Below are positions 19,096 to 31,858 of a stretch of 64,000 nucleotides of DNA, piece by piece. The notes below the pieces were generated by a model that was given only the letters and a program-made list of their open reading frames with translations, had not been told where the DNA came from and did no database searches. The translations under genes and the position numbers were made by a program. Source of the DNA: Pseudofabraea citricarpa (Eukaryota > Ascomycota > Leotiomycetes > Helotiales > Dermateaceae); assembly GCA_029641185.1 (NCBI GenBank), contig JAPWGK010000005.1, positions 1,736,001 through 1,800,000 of the forward strand, given 5' to 3'. Position 1 is the stretch's first letter, and each line of letters begins with the position of its first letter.

Positions 19096-21480
19096 TTTGA
19101 GAAGTATGGTCTCTTTCTCGGGAAGACAATGGAGGAATTAAGTGTCGACGAGGACGATTGTCTGTTGCGGAGGCTGAATGAGTGCACGACTGAAGAGAGA
19201 AGAGATGCTCCAGGAGGGGAGATTGAACGGCCTTATATTGCTACGGTTCTGTATCTGCAGGTCGCCGGCTCGCACGACTGGATTCTCACCAGGGTAGTTT
19301 GATCCTTTGGGATACGCCTCCGGCTGGGCAGAAAGAAGCCTGGAAAGACTAGCAAGGGGCAGAGATCGGAGGGGATCCAATTCTTTGCAGCAGCGTCACG
19401 GCGCCAAGATTAAGGTTGCAGGGAGCAATGGGGCCATCCCCTTACCACTTTGGGGGGAGTGTCTGGCAGAATCCGCGTCGATATGAGCCTTGTCCATGTT
19501 GTTGGTCGGCCGGGCTGACACGACATGGGATTCCCGGGCTGTTGATTGGCACAATGCTGCTCAGCTCACCCGTCCAAATAGGCAGTTCTGACAGCGTCTG
19601 ATGGATGATAGCCATGCTCAATAATCCACACACGTTCTGGCGACGGAGAATGAAAGTACTGTATGTAGATTGAATGACCTGTGCAGCGCAGCCCGGAAAT
19701 GTGGCTGAACCGACGAAGCGACTTTTCGAAGGCGTTTGTGCCAAGTTGTCCCTAAAGCTTCGATTGGGGACACGGCCAATAGCAACATTCCACCGCAGCA
19801 CGCCCTTCATCTTCGTCGACGATATGCAGAGTTTTCCAACGCCCATCTTTTTCGCTTTCTCTCGCAGCATGGCGCGGCCTCTGCTCCCACTCGGCCATAA
19901 CATGTTTCGCACTGCTGCATCTCGGCGCAATGCGTGCGATTGATTGCCCTTTCCCTGCCTGATGCACCGGAAGCCTTCTAGAAGAAGTGAATCCTCGTAC
20001 CTGCCAGCCGTCCATGAGCTACACACAGTACAGGATTAGCGGTTGATGGCCCTCTCGCCCACTGGGTGTTTTTGTTGCGTCGGCAGCGAGCGAGACATGG
20101 TTCTGGGACACGCTGTCTCTCGTTGGACGCAGACTCTATTTCCTGTCGGTCGCACTGTGTTCGTTGGCTCGTTGATTGAGTTTCGGAGTGGGCAGCAGCA
20201 GTGACAAACGTACCAGTCGATTAGACTCCTGAGAGCTGACCGAGGGTCCGAGGAAGTTGCGTTGCTTCTGAATGCAGTGTTAGAAGAGATGAAAGAGAGG
20301 CATGTCGTTGGAAAGAACCAATCATATCAAGCCATCAGAAAACGTGCGATGAACATAGGATGGGGTTGTTCGTGGGGTGTCCCCTGTCTGCGAATCCACA
20401 CTTCAACCCCAGCCACGAACGCCCGAGCTCCAGTTTTGCTACACAGACCCCGGGTCGAGAAGTCGCATCTCACCGCCTTACGCTTTCGATGATTCTGGGC
20501 GCTTTCTAGCCACTCTGCGGGTGCCGATGCATCGCACCATATCAGACAATCTGACTGGTACTACTTTACAGAAAGTACCTCTCTACCGCGGTTGTCGAGC
20601 TAGTTCTATCTTTTTCGAATCAGTTGCTGCAAGCCAGAATAGTCGGTTGCCACAAACCCATCTACGAAGAAATCTCCATCTCCATCTCCATCTCCACCTC
20701 CATCGCTCCCGAGTCAACGCGAGGACAAGCGACCGAGGGACGCGACACGCAATCTTGCAGACAATGTCATTCTAACTCCATCGTGAAATGATTCCCGACT
20801 GCGCACAAATCCTGACAGCCAATACTTCTCAGAATGGCCAAGTAACGCCATTGCCGGGGAGAGATGCTTGTGTCGCCAACCAACGACGGCCTTCCCTGGG
20901 GACACGAGCCGTGGCTTCTCCAAGCTTTCCTTCCAAGCGATGCCAAACCTCGCATCTCCGTCGAAGCATTCCCACCAAGCCGCCCACCCCCAAGACACAA
21001 GAGATGGACAAGACCAGCACGAAATGCTTAATCCGACCAACATGCAGATAAATCTCCACGACGAGCAAGCACCTCCGTCACGCGAGCAGAAATCCATCAC
21101 TTTCGCTGGGTGCATGCTCACTGCGCGCCTGCAGCTCCCACGCGGTTTTTATTATATTCCTTTCTACAACTCCTCCCTTAGCTGAATTCGAAATCCTTTA
21201 CTTGGCACTAATGCGAACGAAGGCGATCAGCTTCGGGGATCTATCGTGCTGCAAGCCTGCATTGCCCTTGCCCCTCTGGCCTGGTCCCAGCGGCAAAGTG
21301 ACCCGGTTCTCGAGAGGAGGACGGTATGTGGTACATGTGGGTGGAAGCTCCACCACCCTCTAGAAGCACTTAGTTCTGCACGTGTTGATAGCTTGCGAGG
21401 GGGCATGCATGCTGCTGGGGTGTGGGTTGGAAATTTCGCGGAGCTTTGGTTCAGCTATGTCTCGCGTGCGCCGTGAGTGG
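19096..21480. other. Upstream region of PHO84-type gene
   Basis: 2.4 kb of mid-GC DNA with several overlapping open frames on both strands (for example 19442-20026 minus and 20714-21121 minus). Their compositions and lack of splice or start logic look non-coding. It contains a (CTCCAT)n run. A single CACGTG lies at about 21378, rather far from the permease start. Confidence 0.5.
20673..20704 (+). repeat. (CTCCAT)n hexanucleotide repeat
   Basis: About five units of CTCCAT, the last imperfect. They translate as His-Leu repeats in one frame, which produces a spurious open frame. Confidence 0.85.
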
Positions 21481-23220
21481 GTAGGTATCTTATGCATGGT
21501 TGCGGTAAGGTAGCAATAGTTACTTTTGTTCAGTCATAGAATCTAATGCGGTACAGTGTTTTTTTTGGATCATTTTCTACGTTGTCCGTCTTCAAAACAG
21601 ACCTGTTGATCTCGCCTGGCCGGTCCTCGTGGCGGGAGCACACTGTCACAATCTTGTCGTCACCTTTACAACCATCAACCAATATTTCTTGCACGATCAA
21701 GCATGCCTTCTGATGTCTGATTTTATGGCTGGAGATCTTCGGCGTGATCTTGTTGCTAAGTTTTAGCGAGAAATAGAAATATGAGCCGAGTTGGAACTTC
21801 TTCTATGATGTCGACCAAGACACTATTATATCATTTCGACGCCACTTCAGATCTCTTACAAGTCTATCACGATGACCACCTTTTGGTCCACCAATCTTGA
21901 GATCTCGGAGAAATAACTTACCATTGACTTCTTAGTATCAACTAAGCGCCAGCATTCCCACAACTCGATTAACAAGACAACCCTCAATCGAAGACAATTT
22001 TGAAAGTGCGCATCTACTATACGCAAGTACAGGTTCTATAATATCATCATTCTCTAGTGAAATTCTACAACGGACAACTAAATCCTGGCTCGTTTGAGAT
22101 AAGGGAATAATACTTCAGACTCGCTACTTCCTAGAATCCTAGCTTCCAACCTCTTCGAGTTCGAGGAGCCTATCTACCTAACTAACATCGATACTTTATC
22201 ATAGTCACTCACAAGCATTTTCTTGCTATTCTGAGCCTTCTCACCACCCAACCCGACTTGACGACTCTCATCCTGCTGTTAAACTCGAGTATTAAAATCA
22301 TTTGCGGGCGTGCAAGATTTTACTTCAAATTCACTACCACCTGGAGTTCGTTACCTGATATCTGGGGGAAAGGCAACTGCTTATCTATCAAGCAAGTACC
22401 TCTAAGTAAGACAGATAAATCTCTTATCCCTATGTTATAGTGGTTGATTTATTTCTGGGTAAATGTACATGATCGCGATTCTCGATAGTGACATCTAATA
22501 GAATATCAGGCAAGAGTAAAAAAACAAGTAATTGATAGAATCAACTGGAATTCTACTCGATTATAATAGATACCAAAGTACCATATAGTTATAAGAATAC
22601 GGTCTGGACTTGTATTCATCCGACATAACCCAAAGCTTAGTAATATACAGCAATTAGCTAGAATAAATCCAGTATCATATGATTCATTTCCGTACCGATC
22701 TTCAGATATGTCCGGTGACTTAACCCTGACAAGGATAGGGGGAGAAAGAATTAGTTAACATGTATCTCAGGTATCACAAAGCTCAATTATAATGAATTTC
22801 CGCAGCTTGAAGTAAACGTAAGCTGACATATTATGATGCGCCGGATTCTCGAGTTCGCTAGAAAAGTAGCTCTTTTATTGACCTTGAGAAATCAGCCATC
22901 GAGTGTAATACTATCGAAACAGTGCCTAAAACTCAAGTTTGAAAGAAAATCCATCAGCTATAGCATGTACCAAAACTTGAGTAATCTATACCTACCCGAG
23001 TATAATAAAGCTTATTAGATACAAGAGCTTCTATCCTCTTGTTGGTATTTCGTTATTATCTTTTGATACCATCCGATGACAAAGAACGGGATATATCGAG
23101 AGTTTAGATGAAACTCTTTGGTTCTATAAACATTAAATCTCATCTCGTGGAACTCGGCACCTATGATTGATCCTTTGTTCAAGTATTACATACCTAGATA
23201 AGCAGGCATGCGCTCGCATC
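21481..23220. other. AT-rich, stop-dense gene desert
   Basis: About 1.7 kb clearly richer in A/T and TpA than its flanks, with stops in all frames and no domain-like stretch. It may be a decayed, RIP-mutated repeat, but I could not recognise a transposon family or find terminal repeats. Confidence 0.4.
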
Positions 23221-25701
23221 CCGTACTCGAGTGGCAGGTGATGTCTCCGTGTGGCAGCGACAAAGCAAGCAGTAGATCGAATAATAGGAGCGAGAAAGAA
23301 TCAAAGGGGGAAAAAGAGCAAAAGAGAAAGAAAAAAGGCGTGGAAGAGTGCCGAGCAAGAAAGAGGTTGGTCGCGAGGTAAAACTAGCACGAGAAAGCAA
23401 AAGAAAAAGCGAGTTTCGTTTCTTAAAACCTTGCGATAGAGGTTGAGTATTGTTTCGTATTTACTGACATGCCGCCGGGAGAGGAAAAGAAAGGAAAAGC
23501 AAAGGAAAACTGGGATTGGTAGATCGAGGACTGTATATCACCCCGTCCCACCAGAGTCTGTAACCTGCTCGTGAGGGTGTTTTAAGTCTCCATGATAGAG
23601 ATAATATGGCTCTGGTTTTAATAGGAGTGGCAATCCAGTATCCGTTCTAAGAGTATGTACCTACCCGTTTTTCAATTTAAAGCTTTCCTCGAAACAAACC
23701 CCTTGTGAGCTTTTGTAAATACCTAGTACAGTACCCAGCCGAGTAACTATGCTAAATATAATATTAACAAAACCCCTGTCCTGACCCCTCACTCCCTCCT
23801 CCCTCCTAGCAGTTCAACTATCAATTGAGAACAACACTCTCCCCTGTCAACTCAAGAAGGGCAGGTACGCGTTACGTCGATTGACTAAAGAGAAGACTTA
23901 TTCAAACCCCGAGAACTTCTTTCCAATACGAAAGTACAGAAGTAAGATAAAAAGCGTAACGTATCAAACGCCTAGGGTATCACTTGGCAGGGTAACAACT
24001 CCTCTAAGTAGAGAGACAGACAAGATACTCGTCAAATCATATTACATCACATTAAATTAAACCACCAGACAAAGCAAAAATCTCCAGCGGCGGAGAGAAA
24101 ACTCATCTCCTCGCGCCCATCTCGCATACATATAAAAAGAGGAACCAACGAAAACACGCTCAGGAAGAGTATCCGTCTTATCTCGAACAATAATCTACAT
24201 AGCTAATACCAGCTCGCAGTTTCCTGACTATCTATCCTGTTGCATTACCCTACAATCCAAAAGCGAGGTAAACTCGAAAGTGTTTTAGAAACAAACAAAC
24301 AAACCCGCAGGTGCTGACCTAAGCGTAGAAAATCTCTAAACCTGGCCCGGTTTTTGGATATTGGACTTCGCTTGACGGACGAACCTCTGTGTCGAGAAAA
24401 CTTCTTAAGAAGAGCTTGCTTGACTGGGTAGCTAGCTGATATACTGTGTAAGCGAGCCGAGAAAACCAAACCAATCCAGTCCAAACGACTCCTGGTGATA
24501 TTTACGCGAGTAAGAAATAAAGAAGTGAAAGCGACAAGAGCATGCCCGTATCACACAGAGGTAATCGGTCACTCGGGCTTCTTCTCCTCTCCTCTCCTCT
24601 CATCTCTCCTCTCTGTCAATAACAGTCGATCGCTAAAAGAACTATCTATCTACCCCTGAACCGATACCTCGCCTCGCTTCGTCCTTTATTCAAGGCAGCT
24701 AATTAGCTAACTCATTAGCCACAAAACCGAGCAATTTTCACAATAGCACCACCGCCGTAACGGATGGGAAGGCCACTGCCTGTATTCAGGCTATTTCCTC
24801 CGCTACAAGAGTTGGCTTTTCTCTCTTCAACCACCTAGGCAATCGATCAATCTACACAACTTATCAAGCCTTCGCACACCGCACGGTGGCACTCCAGCAC
24901 ATATCGATCCCACTTAGAAGGCACTGACGGGCAAGATACGAACCCACGAGGTAGGCACAGCAGAACACAGAACAAACAAGCAGACGAGCAAACTTGAACA
25001 AGAAAAAACCCAACCCATCATGAGAGATGAAGTTTCAAGGTCTAATTTTTCTCTCTATAAAAAAAAAATTCTATATCTCTCTCCGTTCTCGTATCCAGGC
25101 CAGCCTGCGCACCTCCTTCCATTCCTCTCTTTCTCTTATCTTATCTTATCAAATCGTAGCTTCGTCACTCGCATCCAGATAGTGGATCCCGCACCACTTT
25201 TCTTTCTCGCTGGTAATGCCCCAACCAGCACCATCAGCACCAGGACCAGCACCCTCGCCCCGTAGGTAGGTACACATAGTAGAACAGACAGAAAAGGCAG
25301 TACAGAAAGGCGAAGAAAAAAAGGGACCCCTCCCAAAAACAAAGAGCCCGAATCCGAAAAAATTCCTCCTTTCCCGCTCCGTGAAAAACTCCAGAGAAAT
25401 AAAAGGCGGTCCGCTAATGGAAATCCAACACACATCCAGAGAGCGTAAGAGGAGCAGGGAAAAAAAAAACGCCGGGAATAACCAGAGAGCAACGAGATTC
25501 CGAGATTTCTGGAAGCGTCCGGATATCGTGATCGTCTACGGTATGTCGCTCCACGCTCGTCTGGTCGAAAAAAAAAAAAGAGGAAACACACGCCGGTAGG
25601 GCGAAAAGAGAAGGGAGGCATCAGATATCTAATCCCCGATCCCTTCTCTCAGCAACCCGAAGCAAAAAAAAATCATCCACCTCAGAGCAGGGCACGATCG
25701 A
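23221..25701. other. Long non-coding stretch downstream of the Rid-family gene
   Basis: 2.5 kb with purine-rich then pyrimidine-rich tracts, including a (CTCCT)n run near 24577-24615 and A runs at 25061-25069, 25461-25469 and 25569-25580. No coding region is supported. Part of it is presumably the 3' untranslated region of the minus-strand Rid gene. Confidence 0.45.
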
Positions 25702-26236
25702 TCAATCGGCATATCCGAGCCCCATCTTGCGGGCGGTGACTTCGACTTCGATGCGCATCGACTCCTCGAGGAGGCCGGCCTGCATGACGGTGCTCGCGGG
25801 CCGGACCTGGCCGAGGTATTTGCGCAGGACGGGCCAGCAGTCCCTCCACTCGCTGGTGTCCTTCAGCACGTAGCGCACGCGCACGATATCGTGCATGCTG
25901 GCGCCGCTCTTCTGCAGCTCGCGCTGGATGTTCTGGAAGATCTGCTCGCACTGCTCCTCGATCAGGGGCGAGATCTCCTTGGTCTCCGGGTGGAAGCTGT
26001 TTTTTTTTTGTGTTAGTCTCGGCATTCTCTCAGAATAAGAAAGGTAGAAAAGAACAGGTGGGTTAAATGGCTTACCCGTTAATCGCTGACACGAATACCC
26101 ATTCTCCAGATACCACGGCCGACGAGAATCCTCGCTGCGATTCCTTCTTGGGCTCTGACGACACGAGGCGGCGGAAGGGATTGGTGACCTTCTCGGCGAA
26201 GGCACGCGAGAAGCGGTTGGACTTTGTCTTTATCAT
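25702..26236 (-). CDS. RidA/YjgF/UK114-family protein lacking the catalytic Arg
   Basis: Two exons (26236-26076, 25996-25702; 79 bp intron with a T-rich 3' end on the plus strand), 151 residues. The Rid fold signatures are clear: 'SSAVVSGEWVFVSAI' at the start of the domain, 'IEEQCEQIFQNIQRELQKSG' helix, 'DIVRVRYVLKD' strand and 'RPASTVMQAGLLEESMRIEVE' at the C-terminal half. RidA enzymes hydrolyse reactive 2-aminoacrylate/imines in trimers using an Arg in 'PARSxVEV'; here that position is Ser (PASTVM), so classical deaminase activity is doubtful. The first ~38 residues are basic and Ser-rich and could be a mitochondrial presequence. The second exon uses strikingly G/C-ending codons compared with neighbours. 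The frame is open upstream to about 26875 but that part looks like 5' UTR. Confidence 0.8.
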
Positions 26237-26654
26237 ATTGAATTGGGATCTTTCTGGCGGGAGAAAGAGGGTTGGAAGTCCAAGGTGAGGTTGGAGGGAT
26301 TCACGATGGATAAGATAAGGTGCGTAAGATTGGACACTGCCGATCTGGGTAGTTCGAACGAATATGACGTGTGGGGAGCGACGAGATTCCTGATCAAGCA
26401 AGAAGAGAGAGGAAAGATGGAGAGGGAGAGGGAGCAGAGAGCAGAGAGATAGAAATAAGGAAATGGAGAAAAGGTAAAAGAGACGATCACGAGAGAACAG
26501 AACCAGCCGCGTGCGTTGAGAGAGAAGCGTTGCAACCAACCAGGAGCGTACGGGCGAGCCAAATAGCTCTCGACTGAATCCTCCGCATATGGCGCCAATG
26601 TTTGCCGTGGGGATCGCAGAGGGAAGGCTACACGCCTTGGGTTTTGGGGCCCTT

Positions 26655-26697
26655 TTGGGGGTCTTGGTCTCTTGGTCTCTTGGAGCCTCTTGGGGGC
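26655..26697 (+). repeat. (TCTTGG)n short repeat
   Basis: Imperfect units of TCTTGG, four to five copies, interrupted by GAGCC and G runs. They lie upstream of the Rid gene. Confidence 0.7.
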
Positions 26698-27110
26698 ATT
26701 CAGGGCCAAGGCGGTCATCAACACCACTGCGTGCCTCATGAGCGTTTTCGCTTAACGCTCGCCCCCCGACTTGTCCCACAACTCCACGCGGAGCCGAGTA
26801 CTCCACACCACTAAGAATAACCATCCCGTGAAACGAGAAGAGTGAACAGATGACGGGAGAAGGATTCAAATGCACTCTCAGTGAGGCACGACCAGATCGT
26901 GATTCGTGAGGACACCCCGTCTATCCTTTCGTCACCCATCACCCATCATCCATCAAAGCCATTGCAGCCATCTACTTACAGTACCGGATCGTATATCGAT
27001 GCAAAGAAAGCCCCGTCGCTTATCTCGACGTTGTTGTTACATTGTGACATGGACTCGCTTGGCGGAACAAGAGGCTGAAACGAAACGGGCGAGTTACTGT
27101 ACGGTACTAG

Positions 27111-27145
27111 TCTGGACTCTGGACTCTGGACTCGGGACTCTGGAG
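27111..27145 (+). repeat. 7-bp minisatellite (TCTGGAC)5
   Basis: Five tandem 7-bp units: TCTGGAC three times, then TCGGGAC, then TCTGGAG. Confidence 0.9.
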
Positions 27146-28445
27146 TCGACAGGGCGAAAAAAAGGAAATCTGCTGACCTGGCTCGGCTGTCTGCTCTGCC
27201 CTTGGCACGTATCAGGAGTCAAGACAGTTCTCGTCTGTCTGTCTTTTCCCCAGAGTCTCCATCGGCATCTCGTACGACTTTCGATCCTTCCCTCTCCACT
27301 CTACCAGCTTATCGCCCACGCCCGCTCCACACGGTCCAGTGTCCACAGCAAACGGCCAGCCACTGCCAGCCAGCCAGGGCATCTTTTTCCGACCTCGCCA
27401 TCACAGACAACCAATTCATCTCCGAATTTCATCCACCGTCATGCCATTCATCGCCCCCATGCCGCCCATCGCGAACATCAAACACACCGACTGCCACCGT
27501 GGACTTGGAGTCTCCTGTTATCTCTCTCCCAGAGTCAGGACCACAAGAACACGGGGTACCCCGAGGGGCATCGGCTTGATTTGTTTGCTCTACAACTTAC
27601 TGGTACCACCGACCCGACTCTCTTCCCTTCGTCCTTCTTGGGATTGATGCTTGAAGTCCAACGAATGCCTTGGCTGATCAGCTATCGCATCCAGATCAGG
27701 CCATTCATTGCCTTTCTCGACGGAAAAGCAGCGAAGTCGCTCGCCAACCACGCAAAAGTAAAAGCAAGAGCAAGAGCAAAAAGTATCCTATTCCTAGCTC
27801 CCCCCAATAAACTACCTCTCCTCTCCCTTATCCCCAACCTCTGCTCGCTCAACCTACAGCAGAGACCGAGGGTGTCCGAGTCCTCGCTCAATACTGTAAT
27901 ATCCCCGACCGTTCTTTCTCCCCTGCTACTGAACCATGCACCGATGTCGGCAAACAATAACCTGGAAGTCAATTGTGCCCAGCAATTGCCCAGATTTCCC
28001 CAAGCTTCACAGTGACATTATTCGCCTCCACCCTCCACAGAATAACCCGTGCATGGCTCTCATTGCTCTCCGAATGATCCGAGCCGAGAAAGGGGTTTGT
28101 CGTCTATCGAGTATCGACTCCTTGACTATCGCTGGCCTGTCCGAATCTAAATAAGGTTGTGCCATCATTACCCACCCGTTGCATATAGAGGCACGGTTAC
28201 GGTTGTAGTGCAATGGGACAACATATTTACTTAAGGTTGACACGAGACACGGCCAAAGGGCCAAAGGGAGTGATTTCAATGCATTTTCATTTGTTATCTG
28301 TTCTGAACCTACTTTGTATGTCCATACTGAGGTAAAGCTACCTGCAATCTTGAAGTGGTAAGATCCCCTCAAAGTGTGAAAAACTTAATCTACATGAAGT
28401 GGAAACGAGTCAGATTCAGCAAACATCTTCCAATATCAACGAGAC

Positions 28446-30614
28446 CTAGTGAAGATGTGCATTCTGACGGCATAGACCCATCTCGCAAGAGTTGTTGAAC
28501 CAACCAAGCTTCAAATCATCCATCCACCAGATCTTGGGAACTCCAGCAACGGTGACATTGATGCGGACTGAATCCAGGTTCTGGAAGCTGTCGTCAACGT
28601 TGATAGGTGTAAGTTCACATTGGTCTGCAGTTTGGCAGGCTGGAATCATATGGCTGTGAGAAGCGACTTGAACGAGGTCTGTACCAACCAGTCGGTATCC
28701 AGAGAATGTGAAGTCGCAATCAGGTCCTCTGGAGTCGCATCCGAAAACAGCACCGTAAAAGTTGAAGTCAAAACAGCCAGTGAGACCATGATCCCCATCA
28801 GAAATTCCACCAGACGAACCAAGCCCACGACCAATTGTGCCGTTGGGGTTTGGAATGAACTCTAAGAGCAACTTTCCAGACTCAGGTACAAATAATGTGG
28901 TTGGTGGAGGGACGACTGTAAAACCCTCTGAGAAATCAAACTGATGGTATGGGTTGAAGACAGGTGCTGGTTGAACGTCGTGAGGATCGGTGTTATTGTT
29001 GACTACCAAGGGAGGAATGTCGTCAAAATTCAGAACAAAATCACCAATCTCACCGCATGCAGTAGGACTCGCCGATGCAGTAGTAGCCGAGGCACTTGTG
29101 GCAGTCGAGTTGATGAGAGATGTGGAGACAAGAGACGAAAATGTGCTTGTAGTCATAGCCGGATCAACGGAAGAGGTATTGACTGGCAAAGTTGAGACAT
29201 TTGTAAAGGTCGCGTTGATTACAGGTTGAGATGCGAGTGACGTGGAAGTACCAGTAACCATAGCTGGATTAACTGAAGAGGTATTGACACGGAAACTGGA
29301 GACTGCTACAGTAGTCGAATTGATCACAGGTACTGACGTGGGAGACGTGACAGTGGATGTGATGAAGACTGTCATATTCATTGATACAGGAGATGCATCG
29401 GAAGTCATGGCAGGATCAGTCGAGGAGCTATTTACTGGGAACGCCGAAGAGATTATAGTGGTGGAGTTGGCTAGAGTAACTGATGGACGAGCCGTAAAAG
29501 TTCCCGTGGCAGAGGCAGTGCTGTGATTATGAACAGATACCGGGAAAGCGTCCGAAGTCATAGTTGGAGCAGCCGATGAGCTGTTGACTAAGAAAGATGG
29601 AGACGCGGTAAAGGTCGAGTTGATCGCAGTGGCTGATTCTAAGGACGTTGATATACCAGTGGCGAAAGCTGAGGAGCCGTTGACTGGGATTGGGAAATAT
29701 GGCGTTGGAGTATCGCTACCAGAAACCGAAAAAGTGCTTGTCTTGTTCCAACCCACAGATGAAGCTCCAGTAAAGCTCGAGGCCATCGAGGAAGGCAACT
29801 AAAACCAGGTTAGAAATAAGCGAAGGAAAACAAAAATATAATTCAATGTCCAAAAGAAAAAGAAAAGAAAAAGATCATGTTACTTACAGATGGCTGAACA
29901 GTCTCTGTGACCCAGATAGTGGATTGAGTAGTTGAATGGACAGTCATAGTGTGCGTAAGAGTCGGTGTGATCGTAAGAGAGGTGGTAAGATAGACAACCG
30001 GTTTGCTTGCATCTGGAGTTTGGCCATTGAGCCAAACAGTAGAAGTTCCAGAGACATAGAAGCTGAATATTCCATCACCATCATCTGTACCAGTGGAGAT
30101 TGGCTCGAGAGATGATGTGGTTCCAGAGAAAAAGGAACTGGCACTTCCCTCCGCATGATTTGTATTGACATCGGTGGAGATTGGTTCAAGAGAAGATGTG
30201 ATTCCAGAGGCAGAGTTGCTGGTGATTCCCTCTCCATCAGTATTGATGGTGGTTGGCTGAAGAGAAGACACAGACTCGGTCATCAACTATACCATTATCA
30301 GCGCAACTATTTCTGGCGCGGCAAAAGACAAGTCTACTTACAGTCGAAGTTACAGTAACGACAGCCGTGGCAGTATGCTGAACCTGCTTGGTAGATCGAA
30401 CTGTTGCCGTACGTGTGATATCGATGTCAGTAGCGTAAACGGTTGTGACAGTGGGCACGTAGACGGTTGAGACAATAGCGCATGCATCTCCAGGGACGCT
30501 TTTGAGGTTAGATCGATCTATAGAGGAGAGAGACTGGACTTACGAACTCGCGGGTGCAGCAGTAACGAAAGCCGCGGCGGCGCCTAGCGCATATCCGTAA
30601 ACCTTGAAACGCAT
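28446..30614 (-). CDS. Secreted Ser/Thr-rich glycoprotein with 8-Cys C-terminal domain
   Basis: Four exons: 30614-30544, 30498-30342, 30286-29888 and 29798-28446 (introns 45, 55 and 89 bp), 659 residues. An N-terminal signal peptide 'MRFKVYGYALGAAAAFVTAAPA' ends at an Ala-Pro-Ala site. A Thr/Val-rich stretch typical of wall proteins follows ('TVYVPTVTTVYATDIDI'), then a duplicated 'SSLEPIST' segment. Next comes a long Ser/Thr region (about 210-450) with repeated N-glycosylation motifs in units like 'VNTSSVDPAM'. From C457 to the end is a compact ~200-residue domain with eight cysteines, 'NFDDIPPL', 'FDFNFYGAVFGC' and 'PKIWWMDDLKLGWFNN', probably a beta-sandwich. It may act at the cell surface or bind a glycan, but I do not recognise the family. 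No GPI signal or TM is seen. Confidence 0.82.
29100..29720 (-). repeat. Imperfect repeats around VN(S/T)SSxxPAM in the glycoprotein
   Basis: At least four copies about 40 residues apart share the core [FLP]-x-V-N-[ST]-S-S-x-x-P-[AT]-M, each followed by a Ser/Thr stretch and 'INST'-like sequence. A fifth weaker copy (PVNGSS) lies at the start. Each core carries an N-glycosylation sequon. Confidence 0.75.
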
Positions 30615-31858
30615 CTTGACTCTGGAGAAGGCTCGCGTTCCTGGATAATGAGTGTATGAAAGGAATGTGCGAAACGCGAGCGCGGAAATGAGTGTATGAA
30701 GGAGAGTGTCGAAAGAGTGAAGTTGGTTGAGGATAAAAATAAAAAGGAAGGTACTAGGTAGGTCGTTCGTAGCGTGTTTCATCACGTGGTATAATAGATA
30801 ATTGATTCATGGTAGTATCTTGTTGGCCAGAAGTCATTGTATGCTTTTGCATCCGCCTTGCTTAGACTAGATTGCATTTGTGTGTGGTCAAGGACCCAGA
30901 GACCACCTGAGAAAAGTAGCCTTTCGTCGATTCCAAATAGCCGCTTACTTCACACTGGGATTACCGCAAGTAAAGATGCTCCATTAGAAACTATAACATG
31001 CTACTGCATGTTAAATGATTGAAGGGCCGTTTTCCCATCTAGTATTGCACATCTCGTTTCATGTTTCAGTGTCTTTGAGACCACTTGTCACTGAGACTTA
31101 AAAAATGCGTTTGTTGGACATGATCCACATGCACGAAGACGATCACCACGGCTGGCTGCATATGTAGTGTCCCTTGGACACACCTATTTTGACTGACAAG
31201 TAACATACGATAGAAGTAATGCTTAGCCTCTACCAGGTCCACCATAGATATTATCCTTCAGGCCCTATGTATTGTGTCCACTGGACTGATAAACACATCC
31301 CGATCCTGGGAATATATCTAACATCGTCTGACCTTAACTTCAAGGTGACCGGCTACAATGTGGACTGCGTGCAACAGCATGGACATTGGAAGGTTTACCA
31401 ATCTCCTAAGTTGTCCTGTGCCGGTTGGTATGTGCGCATTTGACAACATCCATTGTTCTGGTTGCTTCATTGTGAGCTTCCTCCAGTGTGCATCCCACAT
31501 ATATTCCCAGCAGCCAGTTCCATCCAAGAACAACCGTTTATCCTATCATTCATGTTCGGCATTGGACTTGGATTGTTTGGTGGATGATGGTGCTCAGTTA
31601 CGAAAAATTGGAATTCTTCGAGGTGAGCTGGAAGTGAGGTGTCGTCCAGTTTTGCTGCCTCAAAGCTGGGGAAGTGAACCTGAATCGCCGGGTGCGCGAC
31701 AGTGGCCTGCTTAGTCATCATTGGCAACGTCATCGGTCGATATCGGTACCTGAAGATCAACAACTCTCCAGCAGCAGAATTCCAACCCTATTCGAGCCAC
31801 CTGTGGGCACTTATTACAGCTGCTACACCAGAAAAGTTATCAGAGGCGTAGTTGCAAC
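30615..31858. other. Divergent intergenic region
   Basis: 1.2 kb between the minus-strand glycoprotein and the plus-strand EI24-type gene, so it should hold both promoters. Small overlapping open frames (31219-31763) show no recognisable protein. Confidence 0.55.

Larger units (their letters stand above)
26237..28445. other. Upstream of Rid gene; no supported gene
   Basis: 2.2 kb with long open frames on both strands (notably 26906-28015 plus) whose composition (Ser, Arg, Pro, His, Leu) is that of translated non-coding GC-balanced DNA. It contains a TCTTGG-type repeat and a TCTGGAC minisatellite. Confidence 0.5.

Noticed and set aside
19442..20026. Minus-strand open frame upstream of the PHO84-type gene
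   Set aside because: No recognisable motif and random-looking composition. It lies in the expected promoter region.
26237..26875. In-frame N-terminal extension of the Rid gene
   Set aside because: The frame is open, but the 213 residues are low-complexity and unlike the family. The ATG at 26236 gives a normal-sized protein.
26906..28015. Long plus-strand open frame (369 codons)
   Set aside because: Starts at GTG, and composition is Ser/Arg/Pro/His/Leu-rich with no domain-like stretch. It overlaps a 7-bp minisatellite and several other frames on both strands.
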